64,000 nucleotides of DNA from Nitzschia sp. pyKryTriq1 (Eukaryota; Bacillariophyta; Bacillariophyceae; Bacillariales; Bacillariaceae), in contig OY101118.1 of NCBI GenBank assembly GCA_956465555.1, forward strand, positions 2,873,751 to 2,937,750. Direction: 5' to 3'. Positions 62,952 to 64,000 of this stretch are shown piece by piece. The position numbers were made by a program, and so were the translations under genes. The notes below the pieces were generated by a model. That model saw only the letters and a list, made by a program, of their open reading frames with translations. It was not told where the DNA came from and did not search any database. Position 1 is the first letter of the stretch. Every line of letters starts with the position of its first letter.

Positions 62952-64000
62952 ATGAAGAAGAACACTCTTCGTCCTCTCCTATTCCAATCATGGCAATCAT
63001 CGTCACTTTTCATTTCTCGTCCGCTAGCCGTAGTAGCAGCATCACTGCTATGCCTTCCAGTTTTCATGATGCTATCATCGCCAGTCGATGGCTTTTCGCC
63101 AATGGGAATGCTTCCCTCCTCTCGAAGGATGAGGATTATGGAACGCCTCAGCGATGCTAGCAGACCCACCAAATCGTCTTCGTCAAGCCAGCTGTTCTTC
63201 CACTGCGATCCTTCGTGGTTCGAGGGCGTCGGGTCGGGATATACGTATTGCTTGGAGAACTATTATCTAGCGACGCAATCCGCCACAGGGGCACTTTGTG
63301 CTACGGCTGGAGACGTGATTGCGCAATGGAGCGAAAGAAAGGAAGAACAAGCAGCAGGAAAAGACGAAGAAGAACAAGCAGGAGAGTATGACCCGGTGCG
63401 CACGTTCCATTACTTTCTTAAAGGACTGGGTGGTGGAATCATGTGGGCCTACTGGTTCGATCTATCGGAGCCCTTGTCGAATTCCTTGACTCACTCCATG
63501 CTCGGAACTACTAGTTCTGACGTCCAGTCATCGATAGCTTCGATGGACACTGACATTCTTACGCTGGAGGCGTTCGAAGAACGAGCCACTCGTACCATGA
63601 TCAATATATTTTTGGAGCAATTTTTCGTATCTCCGCTCCTTTTTACGTTCTGGGATATTCCACTTCCAGCCTTGTTGCGTGGTACACCCTTGCGTCAACT
63701 TCCCACCCAGGTTCAAACCAAGCTAGGTCCTCTACTGGTGGCCAACGCCAAGGTCTGGACGCTTGTGAACCTCGTCACGTACAACATCCCTGTGGAGTAT
63801 CGAGTCCTCTATGCGAGCTGTGCCGATATACTATGGCAGAGCATCAACGTGGGCATTACCTCTCAAGAAGTTCCTCCCAGCTCGGCCAGAGTCACCACTG
63901 TTGCTGCTGCGGCTGTCGCCTCTTCCTCCTCAGCACCCCAAGAAGAATCCTCACTTCTCGGCTTGTGGCCACCCAACAAGTCTTCCAGTATGAGGAGCAA
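62952..64000 (+). CDS. Mpv17/PMP22-family membrane protein, plastid-type signal, 3' end cut by window
   Basis: Open from the ATG at 62952 to the window end (349 codons, no stop), so the C-terminus is missing. The N-terminus has a hydrophobic segment (PLAVVAASLLCLPVFMMLSS) ending PVDGFSPMG, a signal peptide with the plastid-type Phe motif. The Mpv17 domain begins at about 100: YTYCLENYYLATQSATGALC, GDVIAQWSERK, YDPVRTFHYFLKGLGGG, then TMINIFLEQFFVSPLLFTFW and the family end NAKVWTLVNLVTYNIPVEYR with DILWQSINVGITSQ. Mpv17 proteins are four-span organelle membrane proteins, some forming channels; a plastid envelope location is suggested here. An Ala/Ser-rich tail follows. A hydrophilic insertion (RKEEQAAGKDEEEQAGE) sits after the first span. 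Confidence 0.85.
   Translation, partial: MKKNTLRPLLFQSWQSSSLFISRPLAVVAASLLCLPVFMMLSSPVDGFSPMGMLPSSRRMRIMERLSDASRPTKSSSSSQLFFHCDPSWFEGVGSGYTYCLENYYLATQSATGALCATAGDVIAQWSERKEEQAAGKDEEEQAGEYDPVRTFHYFLKGLGGGIMWAYWFDLSEPLSNSLTHSMLGTTSSDVQSSIASMDTDILTLEAFEERATRTMINIFLEQFFVSPLLFTFWDIPLPALLRGTPLRQLPTQVQTKLGPLLVANAKVWTLVNLVTYNIPVEYRVLYASCADILWQSINVGITSQEVPPSSARVTTVAAAAVASSSSAPQEESSLLGLWPPNKSSSMRS

Noticed and set aside
1-64000. Search for transposons, LTR elements or virus-derived genes
   Set aside because: No transposase, integrase, reverse transcriptase, capsid gene or long terminal repeats are visible in any frame.

Overview
The window looks like nuclear DNA of a diatom, probably a pennate one, though I cannot fix the genus. 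Several predicted proteins begin with a signal peptide followed by the Phe-centred cleavage motif of secondary plastids. It is exact in the gene at 47676-49202 (GASAFAP) and looser in those at 7738, 9298, 11037, 28578 and 62952. Genes are dense (24 convincing protein genes in 64 kb). Introns are few and short: I place 18, all GT-AG, 61-260 bp, and every spliced model closes in frame. Intergenic DNA is rich in GTAC/ACCGGT words and microsatellites. I see no rRNA, tRNA, CRISPR array, transposase, reverse transcriptase or virus-derived element.

Left third (1-21 kb): organellar BipA/TypA GTPase; a lipid-binding-fold-like membrane protein; an ALMT/FUSC-type anion channel; a plastid SET-domain methyltransferase; a small plastid protein; a thylakoid-lumen cyclophilin; a CoA-binding protein; a PP2C phosphatase fused to two cyclic-nucleotide domains; and an RBBP6/Mpe1-like protein of the mRNA 3'-processing machinery.

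Middle (21-47 kb): a 1487-aa secreted Cys- and Pro/Thr-rich protein with a bacterial-type choice-of-anchor A domain; a membrane-anchored alpha/beta hydrolase; a plastid TerC protein; then three neighbours of which two have clear ubiquitin-like folds (a prenylated MUB/UBL3 protein and a UBL plus Tudor-knot fusion) and the one between them a possible beta-grasp segment; and a six-exon, 1960-aa DEAH-box helicase of the DHX29/DHX57 type.

Right third (47-64 kb): a plastid protein made of three tandem SnoaL/NTF2-fold domains, with CO2/cAMP-type TGACGT boxes upstream; a TLC-domain membrane protein; a second CoA-binding protein; a choline-transporter-like protein; an OPR-RAP organelle RNA-binding protein; a probable mitochondrial NTF2-like protein; a conserved protein of unknown function; and an Mpv17/PMP22 protein cut by the window end.

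The genes do not form one pathway. The common thread is organelle function (plastid or mitochondrial targeting in about nine genes) plus RNA and ubiquitin-like biology. The least ordinary items are the choice-of-anchor A protein, the triple SnoaL protein with its TGACGT cluster, the PP2C-cNMP fusion, the UBL-Tudor fusion, and the palindromic GTACCGGTAC clusters that sit almost only upstream of genes.
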